The notes beneath the pieces were generated by a model. The model ran no database searches, was not told where the DNA came from, and saw only the letters and a program-made list of their open reading frames with translations. Of a DNA stretch of 64,000 nucleotides, positions 52,098-60,293 are shown one piece after another. The position numbers and the translations under genes are program-made. The stretch comes from Lachnospiraceae bacterium (GTDB lineage: Bacteria; Bacillota; Clostridia; Lachnospirales; Lachnospiraceae), in contig JAFYMC010000018.1 in NCBI GenBank assembly GCA_017556805.1, positions 62,001 to 126,000 of the forward strand, written 5' to 3'. Position 1 is the first letter of the stretch. Every line of letters starts with the position of its first letter.

Positions 52098-52961
52098 CTA
52101 CAAGGTAATATCAAAATGCGGTCTTTCCTGCTTCTCTTCCACCTTATCTTCTGCTTTATCGGTGGCACGCTGCGCTAAAAGCTCCTTCAGTTTAGCCGTC
52201 AGTTCTTCAATGGTACTTGCGGTTACCTTATTCGGATTCACCGGCGTTTCCGCATCCTTCTCCGGCTTTTTCTCTGCTTTATCCGCCTTTTCTTCCTTCT
52301 TTTTCTCTGCCTTTTCCGTGCGTTCTTTCTTCTCCGCACGAAGCTCCTTCTGCTGGTTGCGAAGGTCTTCCTGCATCCGTACGGTCTGCTTGGTCAACTC
52401 TGCGAAGTAAGTCACCACTCCGTCTTTATCTACAGTAATGCCCATACGCTTAATCTCATCCGCATCCTCGCCCAGTTCTTCCTTTACCTGGTCAAACTTT
52501 TCATCTGCGGTATCGATGATTCCCACGTATTTTTCCTTCACCGCCTCATCTGCTGCCATCTCCTCCAAAGTCTTCGGATCAATGACACAGCTGTACTTCT
52601 TGGTGGACTGGTTGTGATAGTACTGTGCTTCCTCATCGGTAGAAAACTCCGCCACAAAGAAATCGATATCTCCGTACTTCTCCTTTAACTCGGCCAGAAG
52701 ATTCTTTGCCGCTTCGCTAAGCTCCACCTCATCTTCTACCTTCTTCTTTTCCTCCATGTGGATACCGCCCGCATTCTTCCGATATGCCTTTAAGGCATCC
52801 TTGTCCATCTGCTTAGCCTTATCGGACATCTCGTACATTGCCGCATCCTCATGGTCCGGATGCTTTGCCTTCCCCATAGCACGGCGCTCCTCGCGGTTAT
52901 CGCCCTTTAAAATCTCGTTAACGTTTTTCGGAAACCCTCCGAATCTGTGAATTCCGTTCAT
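52098..52961 (-). CDS. DUF6033-like protein
   Basis: 287 residues, soluble, highly charged. The middle (about 70-185) holds the recognisable part: LSEAAKNLLAELKEKYGDID, FFVAEFSTDEEAQYYHNQ and YSCVIDPKTLEEMA. A Lys/Glu coiled stretch (about 195-240) follows, then a short conserved-looking end. Such proteins are found in Lachnospiraceae and are uncharacterised. GGAGG precedes the ATG. Confidence 0.7.
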   Translation of the reverse strand: MNGIHRFGGFPKNVNEILKGDNREERRAMGKAKHPDHEDAAMYEMSDKAKQMDKDALKAYRKNAGGIHMEEKKKVEDEVELSEAAKNLLAELKEKYGDIDFFVAEFSTDEEAQYYHNQSTKKYSCVIDPKTLEEMAADEAVKEKYVGIIDTADEKFDQVKEELGEDADEIKRMGITVDKDGVVTYFAELTKQTVRMQEDLRNQQKELRAEKKERTEKAEKKKEEKADKAEKKPEKDAETPVNPNKVTASTIEELTAKLKELLAQRATDKAEDKVEEKQERPHFDITL

Positions 52962-53059
52962 AAAAAGACCTCCTTATCTTCTTTGCCAAATCCGTTTGTT
53001 TGTGGTCTGTCATGCCTATTATTCCATGACATAAATATCCTTGCCTCTTATATCGGCAC

Positions 53060-53088
53060 AAAAAAGCGGAACCATTAGGGGCTCCGCT
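53060..53088 (-). terminator. Terminator after ybaK
   Basis: Minus-strand stem AGCGGA/TCCGCT with inner GCC/GG pairs (53083-53088 with 53065-53070), then UUUUUUG. Confidence 0.8.
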
Positions 53089-53108
53089 AAAATTTTAGTT
53101 CTTTTTTC

Positions 53109-53594
53109 CTACTTTACAATAACATCCGCTACCTTCGCCTTACTGGCCTTTAAATAATCCTCTACGGAAAGCTTTAATTGCAGCCCCGGCTTACCTCCGC
53201 TGACATGCAGATGCGGCAAACCTTCCACGGAAGCATCGATGACCGTCGGAAACGCCTTCTTCATACCGATGGCGGTACAGCCACCCCGTATATAGCCGGT
53301 TACGGTCGTCAGCTCCTTCAGCGGCAACAGCTCCAATGCCTTTTCATTCACTGCTCTGGCCGCTGCCTTTAAGTCAAGCTCCGCCTCAATCGGAATGACA
53401 AACACATAATACGCCTTGCTCTTTGCCACCGTCACCAGCGTCTTATACACCAGCTTATGATCCAACCCCAGCGTATCCGCCGTAGTCACACCGTCCACAA
53501 ACTCATCGCACTCATAAGACTGCATTTCATAAGAAATCTTAAGCGAATCCAGGATTCGCATTGCATTTGTTTTTACTGTTTTTTCCTTTGCCAT
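53109..53594 (-). CDS. ybaK: Cys-tRNA(Pro)/Cys-tRNA(Cys) deacylase YbaK
   Basis: 161 residues of the YbaK/EbsC fold, which hydrolyses mischarged Cys-tRNA(Pro). Conserved elements: TNAMRILDSLKISYE, LVYKTLVTVAKSKAYYV (catalytic Lys), GYIRGGCTAIGMKKAFP and VSGGKPGLQLKL. GAGGT of the ribosome site lies in the end of the preceding 56-residue gene, so the two are coupled. Confidence 0.9.
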   Translation of the reverse strand: MAKEKTVKTNAMRILDSLKISYEMQSYECDEFVDGVTTADTLGLDHKLVYKTLVTVAKSKAYYVFVIPIEAELDLKAAARAVNEKALELLPLKELTTVTGYIRGGCTAIGMKKAFPTVIDASVEGLPHLHVSGGKPGLQLKLSVEDYLKASKAKVADVIVK

Positions 53595-53595
53595 A

Positions 53596-53766
53596 CTACA
53601 TTACCTCATACTCAAACATCTCGTATTTCAACTTCGTTCCCACATCAATTCCGTCCGGAAGCAACGCACGGGCTACTAATTTCTTATCAGACGACTCAAT
53701 GTCCGTGCGTACCAAATGCGCATAATCGCCGTCGATGCTGTCCACCACATAATAATAGTTTTCCAT
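53596..53766 (-). CDS. Small DUF3006-like protein
   Basis: 56 residues, ATG at 53766, TAG at 53596. It reads MENYYYVVDSIDGDYAHLVR, then SSDKKLVARALLPDGIDVGT and an end FEYEVM. The pattern (opening VVDSIDGDYA, Leu-Pro-x-G-x-x-x-G turn) resembles DUF3006, a small beta protein. It stops one base before ybaK. Ribosome site AAGGAG/TTGGAG lies upstream. Function unknown. Confidence 0.75.
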   Translation of the reverse strand: MENYYYVVDSIDGDYAHLVRTDIESSDKKLVARALLPDGIDVGTKLKYEMFEYEVM

Positions 53767-53811
53767 TATACTCCAACTTCTCCTTTTCGTTTTTCTAATT
53801 CATGTGTCACA

Positions 53812-54207
53812 TTAAAACCTATCCAAAAGTTCTTTTCTCTTCGCCTCAAACTCCGATGCCGTAATCAATCCTTGCTCGTACAATGAATTCAGCTTCTTAA
53901 ACTTCGCTTCAATGTCCTCTCCCGAAGATTCTCCGCGACCGCTGTCACCATCCGTATATCGGTTCCATTCCGAACCATTCTCCGATTCGTCGATAATAAT
54001 CTCATGAGTCGAAACACCCTCCTCGGAAAAAGCATTCTTGTAATTGATTACGGTAATCGCTACCGCAATTCCGGTCCACAGAACACCAAAAAGTCCTGCC
54101 ACCGGTATCACCACTACGCAGCCGATAATACAAAATGCAATTCCCACGAAAAAGCCTAACTTTGACTGGGTCCTCCCCGGTCTTACCTTAATTCTTTTCT
54201 GTGACAT
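53812..54207 (-). CDS. Membrane protein with C-terminal SHOCT domain
   Basis: 131 residues: basic start (KRIKVRPGR), two hydrophobic segments (about 17-35 and 38-55), an acidic/Ser-rich linker and a SHOCT motif at the end (KFKKLNSLYEQGLITASEF, ending KRKELLDRF). SHOCT motifs are short oligomerisation modules. ATG at 54207 has GGGAGG upstream. Follows the phosphatase gene by 13 bases. Confidence 0.78.
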   Translation of the reverse strand: MSQKRIKVRPGRTQSKLGFFVGIAFCIIGCVVVIPVAGLFGVLWTGIAVAITVINYKNAFSEEGVSTHEIIIDESENGSEWNRYTDGDSGRGESSGEDIEAKFKKLNSLYEQGLITASEFEAKRKELLDRF

Positions 54208-54220
54208 ACTTTCTTCCTCC

Positions 54221-54820
54221 CTACTTTTTAAAGGACGCCATCCGCTCCGGAAAAGTCTTTTCCACATAGGCATGCTCTTTCATTCCCACACATTCCGTTT
54301 CTTCAAAATCCAGCTCGATAATATACGGCATCCAGTCCACAATCCGCAGAAAATCGTCGCAGTTAAACTTCGGATTAAAAAAAATCAGAATCGAACTCAG
54401 GGCGGTACCGTGAGTCCCAATCACAATATTCTTTCCTTCATTCGCTACTAAAATCTCCCTCAGAGCAGCCATATTCCGCTCCTGCACCATACCGATGGAC
54501 TCGCCGCCCTCTTCATGGAAGGAAAAATCCGCCCAGCGCATTTTCAGCACGTTCCCGGAGGAATTTCCTTCGTTCCCTTTCTCCCTCTCCCGAAGCCGCT
54601 CATCCGTAAGGACCTCCTTTTCAAAAAAGGCCGCCGCTTCCTCGATTGTCGCCATACTTCTTACGTACGGACTGCAATAAAATACATCAATCTCTTTATC
54701 TCTCAATGTTTCAAGCACAATCTTTCTATCTACAAAGCCCTCCGCGGTCAGCGGTCTGGTGCGGTCGTCCTCGTGGGCATGTACCGGTTCCGCATGGCGG
54801 ACAAAATATACTTTGGTCAT
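54221..54820 (-). CDS. Histidine phosphatase (phosphoglycerate mutase-like)
   Basis: 199 residues. The catalytic YFVRHAEPVHA (His) and second-half GTHGTALSSIL (His) are typical of the branch 2-His family, with FYCSPYVRSMATIEEAA and RLREREKGN between. Probably a broad small-molecule phosphatase; a true mutase role is unlikely at this length. GGGAG precedes the ATG. Co-transcribed with the SHOCT gene. Confidence 0.85.
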   Translation of the reverse strand: MTKVYFVRHAEPVHAHEDDRTRPLTAEGFVDRKIVLETLRDKEIDVFYCSPYVRSMATIEEAAAFFEKEVLTDERLREREKGNEGNSSGNVLKMRWADFSFHEEGGESIGMVQERNMAALREILVANEGKNIVIGTHGTALSSILIFFNPKFNCDDFLRIVDWMPYIIELDFEETECVGMKEHAYVEKTFPERMASFKK

Positions 54821-54921
54821 CTTATTCTCCCTTTCCTTATGAAAGTTTCCTATTCATACTCTTCCGTCATTCATTCTAACACTGCACTATTCGAAAGTCA
54901 ATATTCCGCATGTCCCAACCC

Positions 54922-54948
54922 AAGCAAAGAGGGCACCTTCATGCCCTC
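54922..54948 (-). terminator. Weak terminator after the kinase gene
   Basis: Seven-pair stem GAGGGCA/TGCCCTC with six-base loop and only UUU after it. Confidence 0.4.
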
Positions 54949-54967
54949 CTCTCTAATCCGACTCTTC

Positions 54968-55573
54968 TTAACAATTTCCCTTTACCCAGTCAATCACATA
55001 CTCTGCCACTTCCTCTACAGCCTTCCCGCTGATATCAAAAGTCTCAAATACCGTGTCTCCGTGCCGGTCGTGGGTTTTAAAATACTCGTTATAGTCCACC
55101 GAACCCTCAATCCAGTTCTCATCGGTAATCCCTCTGCCTTCTTTCATACGTTTTCTGAGGAGCTCCTCCTCGCAGGTAAGGGCAAGAACTTTTATATCCG
55201 GAAAGAACCGTCTGCAATACTGATGGTGTAGCTTGTCCAGATTTCCTGCCATGGTCCAAAGCACCGGTCGTCCGCTCTGCATGATATTCATGGAAAGCTG
55301 TTCAATCAAATTCAATCGACTCTCGAAATCTTCATTGGTCTCCGACTTCATATAACCGCAGAAAACATCCGCATCCAGCACCACAAAATCAACCTTCTTC
55401 TGCTGAATCATCTGGGCTGTGGTGGTCTTTCCCACACCGCTACACCCGGATAAAACAAACAGGGGCAAGGACACCTGCTCCCAGGTATGTCCGCACTTCG
55501 GACACTTTACCGTGGTTCCGTCAACGATTTTATCCCACTCATAATTTCCACACTTAATACACTGTCCATTCAT
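54968..55573 (-). CDS. Zinc-ribbon P-loop kinase-like protein
   Basis: 201 residues. N-terminal zinc ribbon with CIKC (5-8) and CPKC (about 24-27), then a P-loop kinase domain: Walker A GCSGVGKTTTAQMI, VVLDADVF (acidic substrate-side motif), TMAGNLDKLHHQY and an RKRMKEGRG lid. The order resembles small-molecule (shikimate/gluconate/nucleoside-like) kinases. It overlaps the ParB-like gene by four bases (ATGA), so the two are translated together. Substrate unknown. Confidence 0.75.
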   Translation of the reverse strand: MNGQCIKCGNYEWDKIVDGTTVKCPKCGHTWEQVSLPLFVLSGCSGVGKTTTAQMIQQKKVDFVVLDADVFCGYMKSETNEDFESRLNLIEQLSMNIMQSGRPVLWTMAGNLDKLHHQYCRRFFPDIKVLALTCEEELLRKRMKEGRGITDENWIEGSVDYNEYFKTHDRHGDTVFETFDISGKAVEEVAEYVIDWVKGNC

Positions 55574-56019
55574 CTGTTTTCCTCCAAAATCTTCTCTACT
55601 GTTTTCTTATTCTCTTCTCCGGTGGTCCACACCGCTGCCCAAACGCGTTCTACCCCAAGCTGACGGTACGTTTCCAAACGATGTCTGCCGTCATTCACAT
55701 GGAACTGTCCGTAGACATAGTCCACAATTAACGGCGGTGCATCCCAACCATCCGCCAGGCTTTCCTTCATCTGCTCAACCACATAGAAAAAGTACTGTAT
55801 CGCATTCTCCTCATGAAGATACTCCGGTGCTCCTGACTTTACATCCGAAAGCAAAGAAATCGGTATTTCCCGTAATCCGAAATAATGCCGTTCCTCCAGT
55901 AAAAGTCCGTCCGCAAGAGCAAGATTCTTTCCGTCCGCCCGCAAAAAATCCTGCATCCATACATCTATCTTTCCCTTTTTGTCATATTGCTTTGCCAAAG
56001 ATAATGTTCCGTAAATCAT
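55570..56019 (-). CDS. ParB-like (ParB/Srx) domain protein
   Basis: 149 residues. The ParB/sulfiredoxin-type block is IPISLL near residue 55 and NDGRHRLETYRQLG near 110, matching the nucleotide-binding DGxHR motif of this superfamily. It lacks the HTH and dimer domains of chromosomal ParB, so a partition role is unlikely; a free kinase/CTPase or nuclease activity is possible. Start at 56019 has GAAGGGG upstream. Its whole length aligns with the C-terminal part of the regulator at 56672-57412. Confidence 0.78.
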   Translation of the reverse strand: MIYGTLSLAKQYDKKGKIDVWMQDFLRADGKNLALADGLLLEERHYFGLREIPISLLSDVKSGAPEYLHEENAIQYFFYVVEQMKESLADGWDAPPLIVDYVYGQFHVNDGRHRLETYRQLGVERVWAAVWTTGEENKKTVEKILEENR

Positions 56020-56062
56020 ACTTTCCCCTTCCGTTATACCTTTGTATAAATCGCTTCTTGTC

Positions 56063-56565
56063 CTATCTGTTCTTCCGCTGCCGTACCACTTCATACATCA
56101 TAATTGACGCGGCACAACTCACATTAAAAGAGGTTGCCGTACTCGCCTCCGCCATAGGTATGGTACAAAGCTCGTCGCACAGTTCCTTGTAAGCATAACT
56201 TAGTCCCTTGGTTTCGTTTCCGATAAAAAGTAATAACGGTACCGTCAAATCCAACTCATAAATTGCCTTCTGCTGATGGGCGGTAGAACCGTACATCCGA
56301 AACGCCCCGTACCGCTCCTTTATATCACTTATCATTCTTTCCACTGTCTCTGTCTCCGCAATCCGAAGCACCGGCAAAGAGAAAAAAGTGCCCATGGACG
56401 CAGCTATTACCTCCGGTTCGTACAAATCCACCCCATGCCCGGTTATAATCAGCTATTCCGAACTCCTTCCGCCACGAACTCTCCATAGCGGTTTCTCTTG
56501 GTCCGATTCGTCTTTAATACCTGAATATGTTGAAATATATTATTTCTTACCGTAATCCTTGTCAT
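56063..56565 (-). pseudogene. Broken TrmH/SpoU-family RNA methyltransferase
   Basis: The 5-prime fragment encodes MTRITVRNNIFQHIQVLKTN, then KRNRYGEFVAEGVRNS before a stop at 56449. In another frame the text resumes at LIITGHGVDLYEPEVIAASM and runs through LLLFIGNETKGLSYAYKE and MAEASTATSFNVSCAAS to a normal end at 56063. Intact family members have roughly 110-120 residues between these blocks, so an internal deletion with frame loss is evident near 56446-56452. Confidence 0.88.
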
Positions 56566-56595
56566 TCTGTGAGCCCGCCTCTTGTCGTATAAACT

Positions 56596-56631
56596 ATGAC
56601 ACAGAAAGCCCGACAGAACCTTCTGTGTCAT
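56596..56631. repeat. Inverted repeat before the TrmH pseudogene
   Basis: Perfect 11-bp arms ATGACACAGAA/TTCTGTGTCAT (56596-56606 and 56621-56631), 14-base spacer. No U-run follows on the minus strand, so it could be an operator or a weak terminator of the 56672 gene. Confidence 0.6.
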
Positions 56632-56671
56632 AAGATTGTATCACACAATGACATTCGGATTTATACCGACT

Positions 56672-57412
56672 TTACTTTAAAACAAACTCGGTATACGGGG
56701 CATATTTCTTTATAAAGTCATCGTAATCACTTTTCTTGGTGGTCCACATAATGACAGGGAAGTAAGTAACCCCTTCCCGTACCAGTGCCTCAAACAGCGG
56801 GTTGTTACAGTTAATCTCAAACTCACCGTCCGCATACCCCACAATCACCGGTGGAAGTATCTGATTTGTCCGAATCTTTTCCCTCCAAGCATTTACTTTG
56901 TCCTCAAACACTACCGGGTGTACCTGCCATTTGATCCCCTCTTCCGGTCCGCTGCTCCGTACAAACATGGATAGCGGCATAGCAAGAGGTCCCAGATAGT
57001 ATCGGTCCTCCAGATACAATCCCTCAGAAAAAGCCTTGTTCTTCCGTTCAAACAAAAGGTAGGTATGTATCCACTCTTCCAAAAGTCCGTTGTCGTTATA
57101 CTCTTTGGCAGATTGCACTCCCGGTGTAAACTTTAGCTCATCTCTACCCTGCTTCTCATACACGATTTTTTTCACGGTTTCTCTTGACAAGGAATACTCT
57201 TTAGCCAGCTCCTCCACCGACACACCGTACAAATATTTATTCTGCAGCATTCGGTTCCGCTTTCTGTAATACTGCTTCTGCCCCGAACCTTCGCCCCACG
57301 TTTTCTCTTTTTCTTCTGCAAGAGGAACATAGAGCAGATTGCCTCCTGCATACTTTTGAATTTCTTTAAAAAGTTCCGGTGGAAGGACTTCTTTTGCATT
57401 TAGATAATTCAT
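56672..57412 (-). CDS. CD3324-type HTH regulator fused to a degenerate ParB-like domain
   Basis: 246 residues. The N-terminal ~85 residues resemble the CD3324/Mor-like family (MNYLNAKEVLPPELFKEIQK, GGNLLYVP) with an HTH at YGVSVEELAKEYSLSRETVK. Residues ~97-246 align with the adjacent 149-residue protein: AKEYNDNG / AKQYDKKG, SEGLYLEDRYYLG / ADGLLLEERHYFG, PPVIVGYADGEFEIN / PPLIVDYVYGQFHVN and VIMWTT / AAVWTT. Where the partner has DGRHRLE this one has CNNPLFE, so the catalytic/nucleotide motif is lost. GGAAGGG precedes the ATG. Probably a sensor-type regulator. Confidence 0.78.
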   Translation of the reverse strand: MNYLNAKEVLPPELFKEIQKYAGGNLLYVPLAEEKEKTWGEGSGQKQYYRKRNRMLQNKYLYGVSVEELAKEYSLSRETVKKIVYEKQGRDELKFTPGVQSAKEYNDNGLLEEWIHTYLLFERKNKAFSEGLYLEDRYYLGPLAMPLSMFVRSSGPEEGIKWQVHPVVFEDKVNAWREKIRTNQILPPVIVGYADGEFEINCNNPLFEALVREGVTYFPVIMWTTKKSDYDDFIKKYAPYTEFVLK

Positions 57413-57426
57413 ACTTTCCCTTCCTT

Positions 57427-58167
57427 CTACAACATCCTCACCAAAGCCAACACCAACAAATGCACCGGATAAAATCCGTAATACACATACTTTATCACCT
57501 TATTGTACGGTCCCTGTTTTCCGCGATACAGCCAAATCGGTATCAATGCCAGCAGTGCAAAGCCTTGTCGAACAATATTCACCGAATGCCCTAATACTTC
57601 CACCTCGTAATAGAAACCACTCAGCATTTCTACATTAAGGTAGTACAAGCAAAGTAATTGTCCCACGAAGTGCCACCACTTCCGCCCACGGAAGAAGTAG
57701 AACACAAGCACCGTCAATACACCGGCATGATTATAATCTACAAAAGTGACCAGACCCAGTACAAATGCCAAGCATAAGGTTCCGACACATGTTACCGTCC
57801 GGAGCCACAGCTTCCCTTTTTTCTTTGCTTTCTCATTCAGCCAAATCAAGAACACCGCAATCAAAAAGGTCCACAACACATTTTGGTGAATTGGGTAAAA
57901 CAAACTGCTTCCCATGACCAGATTGAACGGAAGTTCCGAAAGCACCGCAAACAAGGCCAGTCGTCCCACGTACTTTTTCAAGGACCGGGTATGGAAGTAT
58001 CCTTCCACAATCATGAACGCAAAAATAGGAAACGCAATTCGTCCCACACAGGTCATCCAATCATTTCCCGGTATTACCGTGGCCCAAAGATGATCACAAA
58101 GCATAAATACCATTGCCAAAACATGCAACGTCATAGAAGAAATCTCTAATTTTGACTTGTGCTCCAT
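57427..58167 (-). CDS. TraX-family membrane protein
   Basis: 246 residues, about eight hydrophobic helices. TraX signatures: LHVLAMVFMLCDHLWATV, IAFPIFAFMIVEGYFHT, LALFAVLSELPFNLVM and YGFYPVHLLVLALVR. TraX acetylates pilin on conjugative plasmids, but chromosomal homologues are widespread in Firmicutes and need not relate to conjugation. No other transfer genes are present. ATG at 58167 has GGGAGG upstream. Confidence 0.85.
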   Translation of the reverse strand: MEHKSKLEISSMTLHVLAMVFMLCDHLWATVIPGNDWMTCVGRIAFPIFAFMIVEGYFHTRSLKKYVGRLALFAVLSELPFNLVMGSSLFYPIHQNVLWTFLIAVFLIWLNEKAKKKGKLWLRTVTCVGTLCLAFVLGLVTFVDYNHAGVLTVLVFYFFRGRKWWHFVGQLLCLYYLNVEMLSGFYYEVEVLGHSVNIVRQGFALLALIPIWLYRGKQGPYNKVIKYVYYGFYPVHLLVLALVRML

Positions 58168-58180
58168 TTTTAGTTCCTCC

Positions 58181-59059
58181 CTACTTCTCCTTCTTCCGTT
58201 CACACAGGCTCTGCAGTAAAATTCCGCCGATAATCAGCACTAACGCCACCAATGCTTGAAGCTTTATCTTCTCCTTCAGGACAAGTGCTGAACACACAAC
58301 AGACAAAAACGGGGTCAAATAGGCCAGATTGGCTATCTTTGCCGTATCCTCTGCGCCCTTTAGCGCCAACGCCCACAACAGATATGCCACTGCATCCGTC
58401 ATCACACCGAGCCAGATAATTCCAATCCACTGCATTCCCCGCACAGGCACCCAGTCCTCCAGAAACGGTCCCACCGCAAAGGCGCACACCGCCACCGTAA
58501 GCCAAATTACCATCATGGTAATGTTCTGGTCGTAATCCTTCTTTTTATTTAACACCGAGAACAATCCGTAGCACGCCGCAGCCACGATACAAGCCACCAT
58601 ACCTGCCGTATTGTTTCCGCCGGTCGTCTCGCTCTTACCTAATGACAAAATCACAATTCCGAGAAAGGAACAAACCATTGCAACACACTTTAACACAGTC
58701 ACACGTTCCTTTAAAATCAGACAGGAAAACAGCACAATCATCATGGGCCATAAATAATTTAAAATACAAGCCTCCTGGGAGCTGAGTTCACCGATGCCGT
58801 AATAATACAGCCCGGAATACAGAAACAAGCCCAAAAATCCAAGCCCTGCCATCACACCGTACTGCTTTGGAGCGTGTTGTTTCATTTCCTTGATTTTTCC
58901 GGTTTTTATATTGATGATCAGTAAAAACAAAAATGCAAACACACTGCTGATTGCCAATGCTTCCAGATTCGGAATATCAGCAAGCAACAACTTCACCATG
59001 GTTGCCATGGATGCCCAAATCAGTATTGTGATAAAAGCAAAAATATAGTTTTTCTTCAT
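58181..59059 (-). CDS. EamA/DMT-family permease
   Basis: 292 residues, ten hydrophobic helices arranged as two EamA repeats. The first ends YLWPMMIVLFSCLILKERV, the second AYLTPFLSVVCSALVLKEKI; both show the Pro/Glu features at repeat ends. Likely a metabolite or amino-acid exporter. It is 13 bases upstream of traX, with AGGAG before the ATG, and follows the flavin reductase gene. Confidence 0.87.
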   Translation of the reverse strand: MKKNYIFAFITILIWASMATMVKLLLADIPNLEALAISSVFAFLFLLIINIKTGKIKEMKQHAPKQYGVMAGLGFLGLFLYSGLYYYGIGELSSQEACILNYLWPMMIVLFSCLILKERVTVLKCVAMVCSFLGIVILSLGKSETTGGNNTAGMVACIVAAACYGLFSVLNKKKDYDQNITMMVIWLTVAVCAFAVGPFLEDWVPVRGMQWIGIIWLGVMTDAVAYLLWALALKGAEDTAKIANLAYLTPFLSVVCSALVLKEKIKLQALVALVLIIGGILLQSLCERKKEK

Positions 59060-59073
59060 TGGTATCTCCTAAA

Positions 59074-59691
59074 TTATTCTCCTCGCGCCGCCGCTCCGAT
59101 TTCTACATCAGCCTTGATTTCCTTCGCTCTCTCGTTCCACTTTCCGATATGTCGCCCGTCCCAGGACCAGTAATCACAATTCACGCTGGTACAAACCGCC
59201 GCTACCTTTTTGTAAATATCCACCGAAGTTAAGGATGCATCCAACAAGGTCTCATCCTTCAGAGTATTTCGCATCTGACATAAAAATACCGTCTGGTCCT
59301 GCTCCCCTGTTCGGATTTCTTTCTCTACTTCAAGCTCAAAGCTAAGTGGACTGCTACACAAAATCGGAACAGGAAGCACTGCTCCTTCCTCCCATTCTAC
59401 GTCAATATCCATTTTATCACCGTCACGTCCGTCCGCTGTTCCGAAATAATCCGCCAGCGGAAGATTGCTTTCCACCACCAGATTTGCGGAAAACACTTTG
59501 TTTCTCCGGATGTTTTCCAAGGTTCGTTTGCTTCCTCCGATAGCACAGATGACACCCATCTGGTCAAACCAACAATAGCTGAACCAGCAAAACAGTCCGA
59601 AATCCGGCGTTCCGTCCTCATTTCTCGTGCCGTAAACAAAAAGTGTCTGCGGACAAATATCATTCGTTACAGGTACTGATACTTTTCTCAT
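59074..59691 (-). CDS. Flavin reductase-like FMN-binding protein
   Basis: 205 residues of the flavin reductase-like (split-barrel FMN) superfamily. Visible text: VTNDICPQTLFVYGTRNEDG, GLFCWFSYCWFDQM, GGSKRTLENIRRNKVFSANL and a tail with GRHIGKWNERAKEIK. The second half has the substrate-side loop. Start at 59691 has GGGAGG upstream; the site overlaps the marR end, so translation is coupled. The MarR gene upstream probably controls it. Confidence 0.82.
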   Translation of the reverse strand: MRKVSVPVTNDICPQTLFVYGTRNEDGTPDFGLFCWFSYCWFDQMGVICAIGGSKRTLENIRRNKVFSANLVVESNLPLADYFGTADGRDGDKMDIDVEWEEGAVLPVPILCSSPLSFELEVEKEIRTGEQDQTVFLCQMRNTLKDETLLDASLTSVDIYKKVAAVCTSVNCDYWSWDGRHIGKWNERAKEIKADVEIGAAARGE

Positions 59692-59692
59692 T

Positions 59693-60127
59693 CTATTCTT
59701 CCTCCCTTTCAAGATTCGTAAGTACGCGTTGTAAATAATCTTCAAATTGCTTAATTTCCTTTTCGGTAAAACCGGTATAATAGCACTCGTTCATACGCTC
59801 TGACACCTGTTCATACTCCTGTCGCAGTGCCTTTGCCTTTTCTGTCAACGCAATCAATCGACTGCGCCGGTCTGCCGGGTCCGGTTTCCTTATGATTAAT
59901 CCAGCATTCTCCATGCGGTCAAGCATAGAAGTCAGCGTGGTATTGGCAAGACTGGTTTTTGCCGACAGACTGCTGATACTGATGTCTTCCTCCTGCCAAA
60001 GCACATACAAAATCCGCCCCTGGGCACCGTTAAACTCATCAATTCCCGACGCCGCCAGCATACGGTCAAAAATCCGAGTTCCGGCCTGTTTAATGCGGGA
60101 AATCAAGTATCCTCCTTTCGTTTCCAT
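59693..60127 (-). CDS. MarR-family regulator
   Basis: 144 residues with winged helix: GRILYVLWQEEDISISSLSA, LANTTLTSMLDRMENAGLI, RKPDPADRRSRLIALTEKA (the wing with Asp-Arg-Arg). Helical dimer ends flank it. A palindrome over the promoter and the immediately following flavin reductase gene suggest it represses this unit and may respond to an aromatic or oxidant. Confidence 0.9.
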   Translation of the reverse strand: METKGGYLISRIKQAGTRIFDRMLAASGIDEFNGAQGRILYVLWQEEDISISSLSAKTSLANTTLTSMLDRMENAGLIIRKPDPADRRSRLIALTEKAKALRQEYEQVSERMNECYYTGFTEKEIKQFEDYLQRVLTNLEREEE

Positions 60128-60139
60128 TTCCTCAGCTCC

Positions 60140-60180
60140 TTTCTATACAGGATATTACTATATAGAAATAAATTTGTCAA
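60140..60180 (-). promoter_or_regulatory. marR promoter with operator
   Basis: Minus strand TTGACA (60175-60180), 17-base spacer, TAATAT (60152-60157). Inverted repeat TTTCTATA/TATAGAAA (60140-60147 and 60161-60168) straddles the -10. Confidence 0.82.
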
Positions 60181-60233
60181 GCAATATTTCCTTTACGCAA
60201 CAAGAAAATGCACTGTTTATCCTATCATTCAGT

Positions 60234-60274
60234 AAAAAAGCCCCGTCTCCATTCCGAATAAATGAAGACGGGGC
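60234..60274 (-). terminator. Intrinsic terminator of the XRE regulator gene
   Basis: Nine-pair GC-rich stem GCCCCGTCT/AGACGGGGC (60266-60274 with 60240-60248), then six U. Confidence 0.92.
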
Positions 60275-60293
60275 AAAATACCATATACAGGTC

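Noticed and set aside
57427..58167. TraX as evidence of a conjugative element
   Set aside because: No relaxase, coupling protein or type IV secretion genes; chromosomal TraX homologues are common.
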